Assembly: GCA_002703245.1 (NCBI GenBank)
Contig: NZTV01000011.1
Span: 1-41,703 of the forward strand
Direction: 5' to 3'
DNA length: 41,703 nt
Source of the DNA: Microbacterium sp.
Lineage (GTDB): Bacteria; Actinomycetota; Actinomycetes; Actinomycetales; Microbacteriaceae
The first letter of the stretch is position 1. Every line of letters begins with the position of its first letter. Position numbers and translations under genes: made by a program. This document shows, piece by piece, positions 16,210 through 24,045 of the stretch. The notes beneath the pieces were generated by a model. That model had not been told where the DNA came from, did no database searches, and was given only the letters and a program-made list of their open reading frames with translations.

Positions 16210-16809
16210 ATGGCGGAAACGATGGGGAGCCGCGCGGCGAACGGCCCGGCCGACCCCGACGAGGCCGCGCGTGCACTGGGGGCGCGCATCCGCGCACTGC
16301 GAAAGGCGCGCGGCGCCACGCTGACCGAGATCGCCGCGCAGGCCCAGCTGTCCCACTCGTTCCTCAGTCAGGTCGAGCGAGGCCTCGAACGGCTGAGCAT
16401 GACGTCGCTGTTCCGCGTCGCGCAGGCGCTCGGCACGACGCAGCAGGCCCTGCTGACCGAGCAACCGCGGGAGCGCTCCGAAGGCGGCTTCCACGTCTTC
16501 CGCCGTCAGGACGACTCGGCGGTGGACATGGGCAGTGGCCCCGTCCACGTCATGGCGCCGCCATCGGGGCGGTTCGTGCCGATGATCATGGTGGGCCCCT
16601 TCAGCGACGACGGGCTGTGGTGGGAGCACGGTGAGGACGAGTTCGTCTACGTGCTCGAGGGCAGGATGGTCGTCGTCCTCGAGGACGGCGAGCACGAGCT
16701 GTCCGCGGGCGATGCGACCTACTACGAGGGGTGGGTCCGCCACAAGTGGCGTACCCCGGAGGGTGGGTACACCCGCGTGGTCGTGGTCAAGGAGCAGCGC
16801 CGGGAGTGA
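16210..16809 (+). CDS. XRE-family regulator with C-terminal cupin domain
   Basis: The 199-residue protein has a helix-turn-helix at about 20-75 (GATLTEIAAQAQLSHSFLSQ, then VERGLERLSMTSLFRVAQ) and a cupin barrel at about 125-195 (HGEDEFVYVLEGRMVVVLE, LSAGDATYYEGWVRHKWR). In the PuuR-like members of this architecture the cupin binds a small metabolite and releases repression of an adjacent catabolic operon. Divergent placement next to the FAD oxidase/creatininase operon suggests that operon is its target. It converges on the MetF-like gene with only 14 bases between the stops. Confidence 0.87.
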   Translation: MAETMGSRAANGPADPDEAARALGARIRALRKARGATLTEIAAQAQLSHSFLSQVERGLERLSMTSLFRVAQALGTTQQALLTEQPRERSEGGFHVFRRQDDSAVDMGSGPVHVMAPPSGRFVPMIMVGPFSDDGLWWEHGEDEFVYVLEGRMVVVLEDGEHELSAGDATYYEGWVRHKWRTPEGGYTRVVVVKEQRRE

Positions 16810-16823
16810 GGCGGCGACGGGGG

Positions 16824-17873
16824 TCATGAGCCACCCCCGAGTTCCCGGGCGATGGTCGCGAGCGAACCGGCGTACGCGATCTCGTCACCACGGCGGGCGC
16901 CTCCCGCGACGACGACCCCGGCGACGCCCGGCACCTCGAGGAGGGCCGACCCGTACTCGATGGCCAGCCGGACGCCCTCCGCGCGCATGTCCCGTGCGCC
17001 GCGCAGCCGCTCCGCGTACCCCGGCGGCAGCGACGCCGCGTGGAACGAGGCGAGAAGGGCCGCCCCGTCCTCGTCGACGATGGCGGGCACCCCGGGCAGC
17101 ACGGGCACGGTGGCGCCCGCGCGGTGACAGGCCTCGACGAAGGCGGCGACATCCTCGACGCCCCCGCAGTACTGCGTCAGACACATCCGACCGCCGGCAC
17201 GTTGCTTGTACGCCACCCGCACGCCGCGCGACTCACGTGGTGGAGCGCACGGGGACTCCGCGAACGAGGCGACCAGGCCCACCTCCCGGGCGCGGGGAAG
17301 CAGCGTCGTCGACTCGAGATCGAAGACGGGCGCGGCGTCGGGGCGGTCTCCCGTGTCGGTGTGGTCTCCGGTGACACAGTGCACGCCCGCGACTCCGGCG
17401 TGACAGAGTGCGGCGAGCTCCCCCTCCAGGGCGACCCGGTTGCGGTCGCGGGTGTTGACGCCGATCCAGGCGCGCACCCCCGCCGCGGTCATGAGGTGAC
17501 CCCGATACGAGGGCGGGAACTGCGTGCGCGAGGTCGCGGCGTCACCCGACAGTGCCGCGTCGGTATTCGGCGCGAGAACGTCGGCCACGCGGGAGACGTC
17601 CTCGGCGGTGAGGGGCCGGGCCGGGAAGCCCGTCATGATGAGCGGCCGACGTGCGAGGATGTCGGCGATCTCGCCCGCCGCGGCGGTCGGCGGGGGCCGG
17701 GTCGCACTCGCGGCGTCCTCGACGGGCACCGGAAGAGGCCGGTCGAGGAACACGCACGGGTCGGTGTGCACCTCGCACGAGCCGTCGGGGTTCACTCCCC
17801 CACACGGTCCGTAGGTCATCGATTTGGGGCACGCGAGCAGGGATCGCGCGCGACCGCGGTGCCCGGCGGTCAC
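16824..17873 (-). CDS. MetV-MetF-like fusion: Cys4 motif joined to methylene-THF reductase-like barrel
   Basis: The GTG at 17873 has GGGAAGGG shortly upstream and gives 349 residues. The N-terminus carries a four-Cys motif (CPKSMTYGPCGG, GSCEV, PCVF; Cys15, 24, 33, 40), the MTHFR C-terminal/MetV signature that acetogens encode as a separate MetV subunit. A MetF-type flavin barrel follows: NTRDRNRVAL, HCVTGDHTD, VFDLESTTLL, CLTQYCGG and VPVLPGVPAI. The conserved barrel-entry Glu (Glu28 in E. coli MetF, FEFFPP) is not found; this region reads MTGFPARPL. The likely role is reduction or oxidation of a THF-bound one-carbon unit, but it may not be an ordinary methylene-THF reductase. It is divergent from the cyclodeaminase gene at 17906. 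Confidence 0.82.
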   Translation of the reverse strand: MTAGHRGRARSLLACPKSMTYGPCGGVNPDGSCEVHTDPCVFLDRPLPVPVEDAASATRPPPTAAAGEIADILARRPLIMTGFPARPLTAEDVSRVADVLAPNTDAALSGDAATSRTQFPPSYRGHLMTAAGVRAWIGVNTRDRNRVALEGELAALCHAGVAGVHCVTGDHTDTGDRPDAAPVFDLESTTLLPRAREVGLVASFAESPCAPPRESRGVRVAYKQRAGGRMCLTQYCGGVEDVAAFVEACHRAGATVPVLPGVPAIVDEDGAALLASFHAASLPPGYAERLRGARDMRAEGVRLAIEYGSALLEVPGVAGVVVAGGARRGDEIAYAGSLATIARELGGGS

Positions 17874-17893
17874 GTCGACGCCCTTCCCATGCC

Positions 17894-17899
17894 TAGACT
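17894..17899 (+). promoter_or_regulatory. -10 box for a leaderless cyclodeaminase transcript
   Basis: TAGACT ends 6 nt before the ATG at 17906, with no Shine-Dalgarno. Only 32 bp separate this start from the divergent GTG at 17873, so the two promoters must overlap. Confidence 0.55.
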
Positions 17900-17905
17900 G
17901 CGGCG

Positions 17906-18502
17906 ATGGGCATGACGACGCACGACGCGCCGCTCGGCGCGTGGACAGACCGTTTGGCGGCCGCCGTCCCGGACCCCGGCGGAGGAGCCGCCGCAGCCGT
18001 CGTGGCCGGCATCGGCGCGGCCGTCGCCGCGATGGCGGACGGATATGCGGACGACGACCGAACCGATGCCGTCCGCTTCGAGCGGGCCCGCGCCGAGGCC
18101 TGGGCGGTCGCCGACCGCGACGCCCGGGCGTCCGCCGATCTCGCCGAGGTGTTCGGCGCCGACGCCGCCGACCGGGACGCCGACCGTACACGACGCATCC
18201 TCGAGCATGCCGCGGATTCCGCCACGGCTGTGACCGCGCTCGTCGTCGACCTCGCCCCGGCCCTCCCCGCTTTGGCCAGCAGGTGCCCCGAGCCGCTGCG
18301 ACCCGACGTCGCCGTGGCGGCGCGTCTGCTCGCCGCGGGTGCACGCGCCGGTGCCGTCAACGTTCGGGCGAACGCCGGCGCGTGCGCACGGGCGGGCAGC
18401 GCCGAGGAGTTCGTCTCCGGTGTACGCCGGCGCGAGGCCGAGGCGATCGAGGCCGCGGATGCGCTCGACCGGCTCGCCGAAGAGGTGACCGCGTCGCTGT
18501 GA
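17906..18502 (+). CDS. Formimino-THF cyclodeaminase / methenyl-THF cyclohydrolase family protein
   Basis: The 198-residue, all-helical protein belongs to the FTCD C-terminal (cyclodeaminase) family. The diagnostic VPDPGGGAAAAVVAGIGAAV occurs near residues 23-42, with helices rich in Ala and acidic residues after it and LAAGARAGAVNVRANA near 140-155, where relatives have the 'aA..a..NV..N' folate-site segment. The family releases ammonia from 5-formimino-THF to give 5,10-methenyl-THF, or acts as a methenyl-THF cyclohydrolase. No formiminotransferase domain is attached and none is in the window. Its divergent MetF-like neighbour suggests a shared one-carbon task. Confidence 0.85.
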   Translation: MGMTTHDAPLGAWTDRLAAAVPDPGGGAAAAVVAGIGAAVAAMADGYADDDRTDAVRFERARAEAWAVADRDARASADLAEVFGADAADRDADRTRRILEHAADSATAVTALVVDLAPALPALASRCPEPLRPDVAVAARLLAAGARAGAVNVRANAGACARAGSAEEFVSGVRRREAEAIEAADALDRLAEEVTASL

Positions 18503-18532
18503 CACCGCTGCGCGACGGGCCCGTGCCGGCGC

Positions 18533-18644
18533 GCACGGTTCCGGTGCGAACCGTGCAGCCGGGCGAGGAAGCCCCCGTGGGTCGCCCACGACCCGGACGA
18601 CGGCGAGGCGTCGCGCGGCGGCGAGGGGGGTTCGACCCACGGGG
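18533..18644. terminator. Two nested terminator-like inverted repeats
   Basis: GCACGGTT (18533-18540) and AACCGTGC (18549-18556) make a perfect 8-bp hairpin. CCCCGTGGGTCG (18573-18584) and CGACCCACGGGG (18633-18644) are a perfect 12-bp inverted pair 48 nt apart. They lie between the convergent cyclodeaminase and ABC-importer genes. No U-tract. Confidence 0.55.
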
Positions 18645-18658
18645 TACTCCTGGTGCGT

Positions 18659-19858
18659 TCAGTCCAGCGAGATGGACGGGTCGATGAACTCGTTCGTGTA
18701 GAGGTCGTCGACCGAGATCTCTTCGGCGTCGGCGGCGCTGATGCTCCCGGACTCGATGAGGAACGGCACGAAGTCCTCGAGGATGGTCTCCATCCGCTCG
18801 GGGTCGAACTGTCCGAACACCCCCGAGGCGGCGTCGTCCTCCACGATCCCGAGAGCCAGCTGCTGCTCCACGGAGTAGTCGGCGACGCCCTCCGAGTAGG
18901 TCCAGCCGGTCTGGTAGGTGTCGACGAGTTCGACGATCAGCGCGTTCGTGTCCGCCGGGTCGTTCAGGTAGTCGATTTGAGACTGTTGCATGATCGGCAC
19001 GAGCTTGGCCAGGCAGTCGCCATACTCCTCGATCGCGTCGGCGCGCACGGCGAGCGGCTCGGGATAGATCGTGTAGCCGACCTCACTGAGCAGCTGGAAT
19101 CCCACGGGCTTGCCCCACTCGGAGATCTCGTTCTCGTAGATGTAGGGCTCGGCCGTGGCGAATCCTTGCTGCAGGATGCTCGGGTCGGAGACGAACCGCT
19201 GCGCGGTGCCCTCGTAGCTGAGGTCGATCTGCGAGCTGTCGATGATCCCCTGTGCCAGCAGCATGTTGGGGATGACATCGCCCGAGGTCACCACCGGCGC
19301 ACCGTCGGCAGTCGCCTCGGCGATCGTGGTCGCGCCATCGTGGCTCTCGGGATCCCACATGAGGATCTGCGGGCTCCAGGTCATCTGCGAGGTCACCGCC
19401 ACGGTGGGCTGGTCGGCCGCCGCGACGATGGCCGCGTCGGTGTTCACCGCACCGATCAGGATGTCCTCATCGAGGTACATCAGAGCCGGCACCGGCTGGA
19501 AGTTGACGTTCGGGCCGCCGGGGCGCACCTCCACGTCGACACCCGTGTCGACACCCTGGGCGACGAGGGATCCGGTGACGCTCTTGATGTCGTTGTCGAT
19601 CGTGTAGTCGTCGCCGACGAGTGCGTACATGGCGCCGTGTTCCGCCTCCGGCTGCCAGTCCTGCTGCATCACGACGGTGGCGGGACAGACATCCGACAGG
19701 TCGAGGGCGCTGCCGGCCTCGGCGGTCGGCGCGGCCGGCGTGGTGTCGGCGGCGGGTTCGGCCTCGTCGGCCGCGCAGGCCGCGAGGCCGACGGCGGCGA
19801 CCGACAGAGCGAGGCCGGCGGCCACCGAGCGGGCGATGCGGGGTGTGGAGTATGTCAT
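18659..19858 (-). CDS. ABC importer substrate-binding lipoprotein (NMT1/THI5-like)
   Basis: The 399-residue protein has a lipoprotein signal peptide: basic start, hydrophobic stretch and lipobox VGLAAC with Cys28 as lipid anchor, so it sits outside the membrane. The mature part is a type II binding protein of the NMT1/THI5-like superfamily, with VVMQQDWQPEAEHGAMY early in the fold. The family binds thiamin pyrimidines, nitrate, sulfonates, riboflavin and other small heterocycles or anions. A strong AGGAGGA precedes the ATG. It is the last gene of the minus-strand unit starting at 22845, 94 bases after the permease. The neighbouring amidohydrolase suggests a nitrogen heterocycle as cargo. Confidence 0.87.
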   Translation of the reverse strand: MTYSTPRIARSVAAGLALSVAAVGLAACAADEAEPAADTTPAAPTAEAGSALDLSDVCPATVVMQQDWQPEAEHGAMYALVGDDYTIDNDIKSVTGSLVAQGVDTGVDVEVRPGGPNVNFQPVPALMYLDEDILIGAVNTDAAIVAAADQPTVAVTSQMTWSPQILMWDPESHDGATTIAEATADGAPVVTSGDVIPNMLLAQGIIDSSQIDLSYEGTAQRFVSDPSILQQGFATAEPYIYENEISEWGKPVGFQLLSEVGYTIYPEPLAVRADAIEEYGDCLAKLVPIMQQSQIDYLNDPADTNALIVELVDTYQTGWTYSEGVADYSVEQQLALGIVEDDAASGVFGQFDPERMETILEDFVPFLIESGSISAADAEEISVDDLYTNEFIDPSISLD

Positions 19859-19952
19859 CTCGAGGTCCTCCTGGAGGGATGTGTGATGGTGCAGGACGGG
19901 GTGGTGCGTGCGATGCGGTGGTGCGAGGTGACGCGGCGGGACGGGATCGAGG

Positions 19953-20831
19953 TCAGCGGTTCTTCCAGCCGAACAGGCGGCCGACGACGGCGCGGTCGAG
20001 CGCGGCGAAGACCGAGAAGACCGCGACGCCGAACAGCGCGGTGAAGATGATGGCGAGGAACAGCGGCTCCATGTTCAGTCGCAGCGTGTAGGTGCGCAGC
20101 AGCCCGCCGATCCCCTGCGAGCCCTGCTGGAAGAAGAAGTCGCCCACGATCGCGCCGATCACCGACAGGCCCGCCGCGTTGCGCAGACCGGTGAAGATCG
20201 AGGGGATCGCCGCCGGCAGCTGCAGCTTCATCAGTCGCTGCCATCGTGAGGCCTTGTTGAGGGTGAACAGATCATGCGCCGACGGATCCGCTGACTGGAG
20301 CCCGAACAGGGTGTTGGAGATCATCGGGAAGACGGCGATGATCACGCACACCACCACGCGGGCGGGGATGCCGTATCCCATCCAGATCCCGATGAGCGGC
20401 GTGAGCGCCAGGATCGGGATCGTCTGCAGGATCACCGCGTACGGATAGAGCACCTTTTCGGCGAGATGCGACTGCGACATGAAGATCGCCCACGACATCC
20501 CGATGATCACGGCGATCGCGAGACCGATGAGGGCGACCATCGTCGTCTGCCCGAGGGCGGCCAGCATCGGCCCGATGATCTGCGGGTTGCCGAGGGTCTC
20601 GAGGACGACCTCGTGCGGCGGCGGCAGGAGGAAGCGACGACTTTCGGTCAGCAGCAGATACGACACGGCATACCAGATGACGAGGATGCCGACGATCGCC
20701 AGGATGATTGGTCCCGCACCCGACGCCGCGCGGCGCAGCGCCGATGGGCGTGGCGTACGCGCCTGCGGCGGTGGAGCGGCGAGCTCAGCAGTGGTCGTGC
20801 CCGCCGAGGCGGCGAGGGTCTGCTCGCTCAT
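19953..20831 (-). CDS. ABC importer permease (SsuC/TauC/ThiX type)
   Basis: From the ATG at 20831 the protein has 292 residues and about six transmembrane helices. The cytoplasmic N-terminus is Ala/Pro-rich, the first membrane segment is PIILAIVGILVIWYAVSYLL, and the LLPPPHEV segment before the second helix is typical of the Ssu/Tau group. The ATPase-coupling loop lies around the segment HDLFTLNKASRWQRLMKLQL ending in PAAIPSIFTGLR. The ATG overlaps the ATPase stop by ATGA, so a longer start at 20921 inside the ATPase gene is unlikely. Confidence 0.9.
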   Translation of the reverse strand: MSEQTLAASAGTTTAELAAPPPQARTPRPSALRRAASGAGPIILAIVGILVIWYAVSYLLLTESRRFLLPPPHEVVLETLGNPQIIGPMLAALGQTTMVALIGLAIAVIIGMSWAIFMSQSHLAEKVLYPYAVILQTIPILALTPLIGIWMGYGIPARVVVCVIIAVFPMISNTLFGLQSADPSAHDLFTLNKASRWQRLMKLQLPAAIPSIFTGLRNAAGLSVIGAIVGDFFFQQGSQGIGGLLRTYTLRLNMEPLFLAIIFTALFGVAVFSVFAALDRAVVGRLFGWKNR

Positions 20832-21589
20832 GCGTGGGCCTCCAACGTCTGGGAGAGATGGCCGGCGATGCGACCGAACTCGGGCGAATAGCGCAGCTCC
20901 GGCGGGCGCGGGTAGTCCCATGGGATCTCGATGTCCTCGACGATGCGGCCGGGGCGGCCGCTCATCACCAGGACGCGGCTGGAGAGGTAGACCGCCTCGG
21001 AGATCGAGTGGGTGATGAACATGGCGGCGAACTGCTTGAGCTGGAAGATGCGCTGCAGCTCGGTCTGCATCTTCAGTCGGGTGATCTCGTCGAGCGCGCC
21101 GAATGGTTCGTCGAACAGCGCCAACTGCGGTTCGGCGACGAGGGCCCGAGCGATCGAGACGCGCATGCGCATGCCACCGGACAGTTCCCGCGGGTGTTGC
21201 TTCTCGAAACCGTCCAGCCCCACCAGGGCGAGGGCCTCCTGTGCGCGGCGGGCGCGTTCGGTCGCCGGCACGCCGGCGAGCTCACCGACCAACTCGACGT
21301 TCTTCTGCGCGCTGCGCCACTCCAGCAGTGTCGCGTCCTGGAACACGAAGCTCGTCACCGCCGCGTCAACCTCGAGCGTGCCGTAGCTGACGGTGTCGAG
21401 ACCAGCCGCGAGGCGCAGCAACGTCGACTTTCCGCATCCGGACGGCCCGACGACGGAGACGAATTCGCCTCGTGCGACATCCATCGACACCCCGGTGAGG
21501 GCGCGGGTTCCGGTGGCGAAGTCCTTCGTGACATCGTCGAGGGCGAGGGTGGGTGCCGTGGTGACCGGCGCCGTGGTCGCGGTGGTCAT
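20828..21589 (-). CDS. ABC importer ATP-binding protein (SsuB/TauB type)
   Basis: The 253-residue ATPase has Walker A VGPSGCGKSTLLRLAAGL, Q-loop FVFQDATLLEW, signature LSGGMRMRVSIARALV, Walker B LALFDEPFGALDE and H-loop ITHSISEAVYLS. This is the standard layout for nitrate/sulfonate/taurine/thiamin-pyrimidine importers. It overlaps the amidohydrolase upstream by 4 bp and the permease downstream by 4 bp, so the three are translationally coupled. Confidence 0.93.
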   Translation of the reverse strand: MTTATTAPVTTAPTLALDDVTKDFATGTRALTGVSMDVARGEFVSVVGPSGCGKSTLLRLAAGLDTVSYGTLEVDAAVTSFVFQDATLLEWRSAQKNVELVGELAGVPATERARRAQEALALVGLDGFEKQHPRELSGGMRMRVSIARALVAEPQLALFDEPFGALDEITRLKMQTELQRIFQLKQFAAMFITHSISEAVYLSSRVLVMSGRPGRIVEDIEIPWDYPRPPELRYSPEFGRIAGHLSQTLEAHA

Positions 21590-22845
21590 ACCGTGATCTC
21601 CTTCGGGGCGTGCGTGTCGATGTCGACGGTGGCGGTGGACAGGCGACGGGTGGCGACGACACGCCCCTCGCGCACGACGACCCGGTCGGGCGCGCGTTCG
21701 GCGAGCGCTTCGGCGATCGAGGATGCGCGCACGAGCACCATGTCGGCGACGTCGCCGTGCTCCCCCGCCGCGGGGCGCAGGCCGAGGAGCGAACGACCGG
21801 CCGAGGAGACCTGCCAGGCTTCGGCGGGCGAGAGGTGACCGGCGATGACGAGGGCGGCGGCCACGTCGACCATGTCACCGTTGCCGAGCGGGTTGAACGG
21901 GTCTTGCACGTTGTCGCCACCGGCGGCCAGCGCGATGCCGGCCTCGCGGATCGCCCGGAGCGGGGGGATCGCGCGCGGCGTCGAGACGGGATTCTCCCAG
22001 CCTTGCAGGTAGAGGTTGGTGAGGGGGTTGGTGATGATGCTGAGGCCGGCGGCCGCCGCGGTGGCGAGGACCTCGGTCAGCGCCTCGGGCTGCTGGACCG
22101 CGAGGCTGACGCAATGACCGGCCGATCGGGTGCGGTCGGCGGGCCAGTGCGCCGTGATCCGCGAGAGGTGCACGATGTCGAGCGAGTGCGGGTCGAGGGT
22201 CTCGTCGGTGTGGAGGTCGACGCCGATCCCCGCCTCCTCGGCGAGCGCGATCGTGCGGTCCATCTCCGCGATCGGATCGGGTGAGAGGTGTGGCGCCCCG
22301 CCCAGGAGATCGGCCCCTCGCGAGATCGCCTCCCGGATGAGGTCGTCCTCGTGCAGGTGGCCGTGCATCGCCACGACCTGAAGGTCGACCAAGCCGGAGA
22401 ACTCCGCCCGCAGCGCGACGACGGCGCGCAGGCCCCGCAGCGGGTCGACACCTTCGTGGAAGTTCACGTGGGTGCGCATCGTGGTGACGCCGGCGCGCAG
22501 AGCGGCCATCAGCGCGCGACGCGCGTGGGTCGTGATCTGCTCCTCGGTCAGGCGGGCTCCGAAGCGCTGCCAGCAGGCTACGGCGTCCTCGAGCGAGCCG
22601 GCGGGGCGGCCGGCCATCTCCCACGTGTAGGCCTTGTCGATATGGGCGTGCATGTCGGCCAGCGGTGGCAACGACATCCACCCGGTCGCGTCGACACCGG
22701 ACGTGCCGGCGAGATCGTCCACAGCGGTCGAGACCGTCCCCTCGACCACGGCCAGGTCTCCCGTGGCGCCGTCCGCCGTCGTGATGTTCCGGAGCACCCC
22801 GAGCCGGTCACCGGGAACGAGCGTGTCAGGCGTCGGGAGGGCCAT
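21586..22845 (-). CDS. Cytosine-deaminase-like amidohydrolase
   Basis: From the ATG at 22845 (AGGAAG 7 nt upstream) the protein has 419 residues. It is an amidohydrolase-superfamily barrel of the cytosine deaminase type: DMHAHIDKAYT with His66 and His68, RTHVNFHEG, the strand-5 DLHTDETLD (His and Glu), GHCVSL and the strand-8 GGDNVQDPFNPLG with the metal-binding Asp. All expected metal ligands are present. It should hydrolyse an amino- or oxo-substituted ring such as a pyrimidine, triazine or cyclic amidine, releasing ammonia or opening the ring. It is the first gene of the importer operon, so it probably acts on the imported compound. The exact substrate is not readable. Confidence 0.87.
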   Translation of the reverse strand: MALPTPDTLVPGDRLGVLRNITTADGATGDLAVVEGTVSTAVDDLAGTSGVDATGWMSLPPLADMHAHIDKAYTWEMAGRPAGSLEDAVACWQRFGARLTEEQITTHARRALMAALRAGVTTMRTHVNFHEGVDPLRGLRAVVALRAEFSGLVDLQVVAMHGHLHEDDLIREAISRGADLLGGAPHLSPDPIAEMDRTIALAEEAGIGVDLHTDETLDPHSLDIVHLSRITAHWPADRTRSAGHCVSLAVQQPEALTEVLATAAAAGLSIITNPLTNLYLQGWENPVSTPRAIPPLRAIREAGIALAAGGDNVQDPFNPLGNGDMVDVAAALVIAGHLSPAEAWQVSSAGRSLLGLRPAAGEHGDVADMVLVRASSIAEALAERAPDRVVVREGRVVATRRLSTATVDIDTHAPKEITV

Positions 22846-22883
22846 GGTGCTCACTTCCTCGAGGGGTCGGGTTTGGGAAATTC

Positions 22884-22909
22884 TGTTGGCTTGACCAACA
22901 ATGGCCATT
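22884..22909. promoter_or_regulatory. Divergent operator: inverted repeat next to a perfect palindrome
   Basis: TGTTGG (22884-22889) and CCAACA (22895-22900) flank CTTGA, giving a perfect 6-bp inverted repeat. It overlaps by one base the palindrome AATGGCCATT (22900-22909). It sits in the 189-bp gap between the amidohydrolase/importer operon and the VanB-type gene. It is more AT-rich than its surroundings. Half-site size and spacing suit a dimeric repressor; no regulator gene is adjacent. Confidence 0.55.
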
Positions 22910-23034
22910 GAACGCCGACCCTGTTTCGACCACCGACCCCCCGTGTTGCGGGCCTGTTACGGCTCGCGCGACGTGCCGGAGGGACGCGGATCGTCGATTA
23001 CGGTCGAGCCTCAGACCCACCCCGAGGAGCATCC

Positions 23035-24021
23035 GTGAGCTATTTCAGCGACGTCGAGAGAGACCTGGTCATCACCGCGCGCACCGAGGTCGCCGATGGC
23101 GTCGTCGCCCTCGATCTGGCCTCCCCCAACGGCCGGGACCTGCCCGCATGGACACCGGGATCGCACATCGACGTCATCCTCCCGACGGCGGTGCCCGGCG
23201 AGGTCCGAGAGCGGCAGTACTCCCTGTGCTCCGACCCCGCCGAGCGCGGCTCCTGGCGGATCGCCGTGCTCCGCGAAGACACCGGCCGCGGCGGCTCCGC
23301 CCACGTACACGAGACGGCCGAGGTCGGACGACGCATGCGGGTGCGCGGTCCGCGAAACCACTTCCCCTTCCGCACCGAGCCGGGACAGACGTACCGCTTC
23401 GTCGCGGGGGGCATCGGGATCACGCCGATCCACGCGATGGTCGGGGCCGCCGCGGCCGCCGGCGTCGACTGGCATCTCGACTACGCCGGCAGATCCCGCC
23501 GCACCATGGCCTTCGTCGATGCGCTCACCGCCGCCCACCCGGACCGTGTCACCGTCCACGCGGCCGACGAAGGCGCCCGGATGGATGTCCCAGCCCTCGC
23601 CGGGTCCGTCGACCAGGACACCCGGATCTACGCGTGCGGCCCGTCTGGACTCCTCGAGGCGCTCGACGACGCGTTCCCCGGCGAGGACGGCACCCGCCTG
23701 CACCTCGAGCGCTTCGAAGCGAAGGAGTTCGGCGAGCCGGTGTGGACCGACCCGTTCGAGGTCGAGTTGGCGATGTCCGGGGAGGTCGTGACCGTCGAGC
23801 CGGGTCAGTCGGTGCTGGAGGCCGTCCTCGAGCAGTCGCCCGAGACGGTCGTGCTCTCCAGCTGCCGGCGCGGCACGTGCGGAACGTGCGAGGTCCCGGT
23901 CCTGGAGGGTGAGATCGAACACCGCGACTCGGTACTCACCCCGGTCGAACGAGAAGACAGCACCGTCATGATGATGTGCGTTTCGCGCGCCGCGTGCCCG
24001 CGCATCGTGCTCGACATCTGA
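23035..24021 (+). CDS. PDR/VanB-family oxygenase reductase (FMN, NAD(P)H, [2Fe-2S])
   Basis: The GTG at 23035 has GAGGAG 5 nt upstream and gives 328 residues. The flavin domain comes first (RQYSLCSDPAERGSWRIAVL, GRGGSAHVHE), then the nucleotide domain (FVAGGIGITPIHAM, YACGPSGLLEA), and the plant-type ferredoxin domain last, with cluster ligands Cys277, Cys282, Cys285 and Cys315. This order is that of phthalate dioxygenase reductase and VanB, which feed electrons to a Rieske oxygenase doing O- or N-demethylation or ring hydroxylation. No oxygenase gene is in the window, so its partner is elsewhere. TACGGT at 22999-23004 is a candidate -10. It is divergent from the importer operon and convergent on the next amidohydrolase. 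Confidence 0.92.
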   Translation: MSYFSDVERDLVITARTEVADGVVALDLASPNGRDLPAWTPGSHIDVILPTAVPGEVRERQYSLCSDPAERGSWRIAVLREDTGRGGSAHVHETAEVGRRMRVRGPRNHFPFRTEPGQTYRFVAGGIGITPIHAMVGAAAAAGVDWHLDYAGRSRRTMAFVDALTAAHPDRVTVHAADEGARMDVPALAGSVDQDTRIYACGPSGLLEALDDAFPGEDGTRLHLERFEAKEFGEPVWTDPFEVELAMSGEVVTVEPGQSVLEAVLEQSPETVVLSSCRRGTCGTCEVPVLEGEIEHRDSVLTPVEREDSTVMMMCVSRAACPRIVLDI

Positions 24022-24045
24022 TCGAAGACCGATCCGGCGCCGGGC

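Noticed and set aside
24034..24043. CCGGCGCCGG palindrome between the VanB-type and amidohydrolase genes as a terminator
   Set aside because: It is only 10 bp with no room for a loop and is easily met by chance in this composition.
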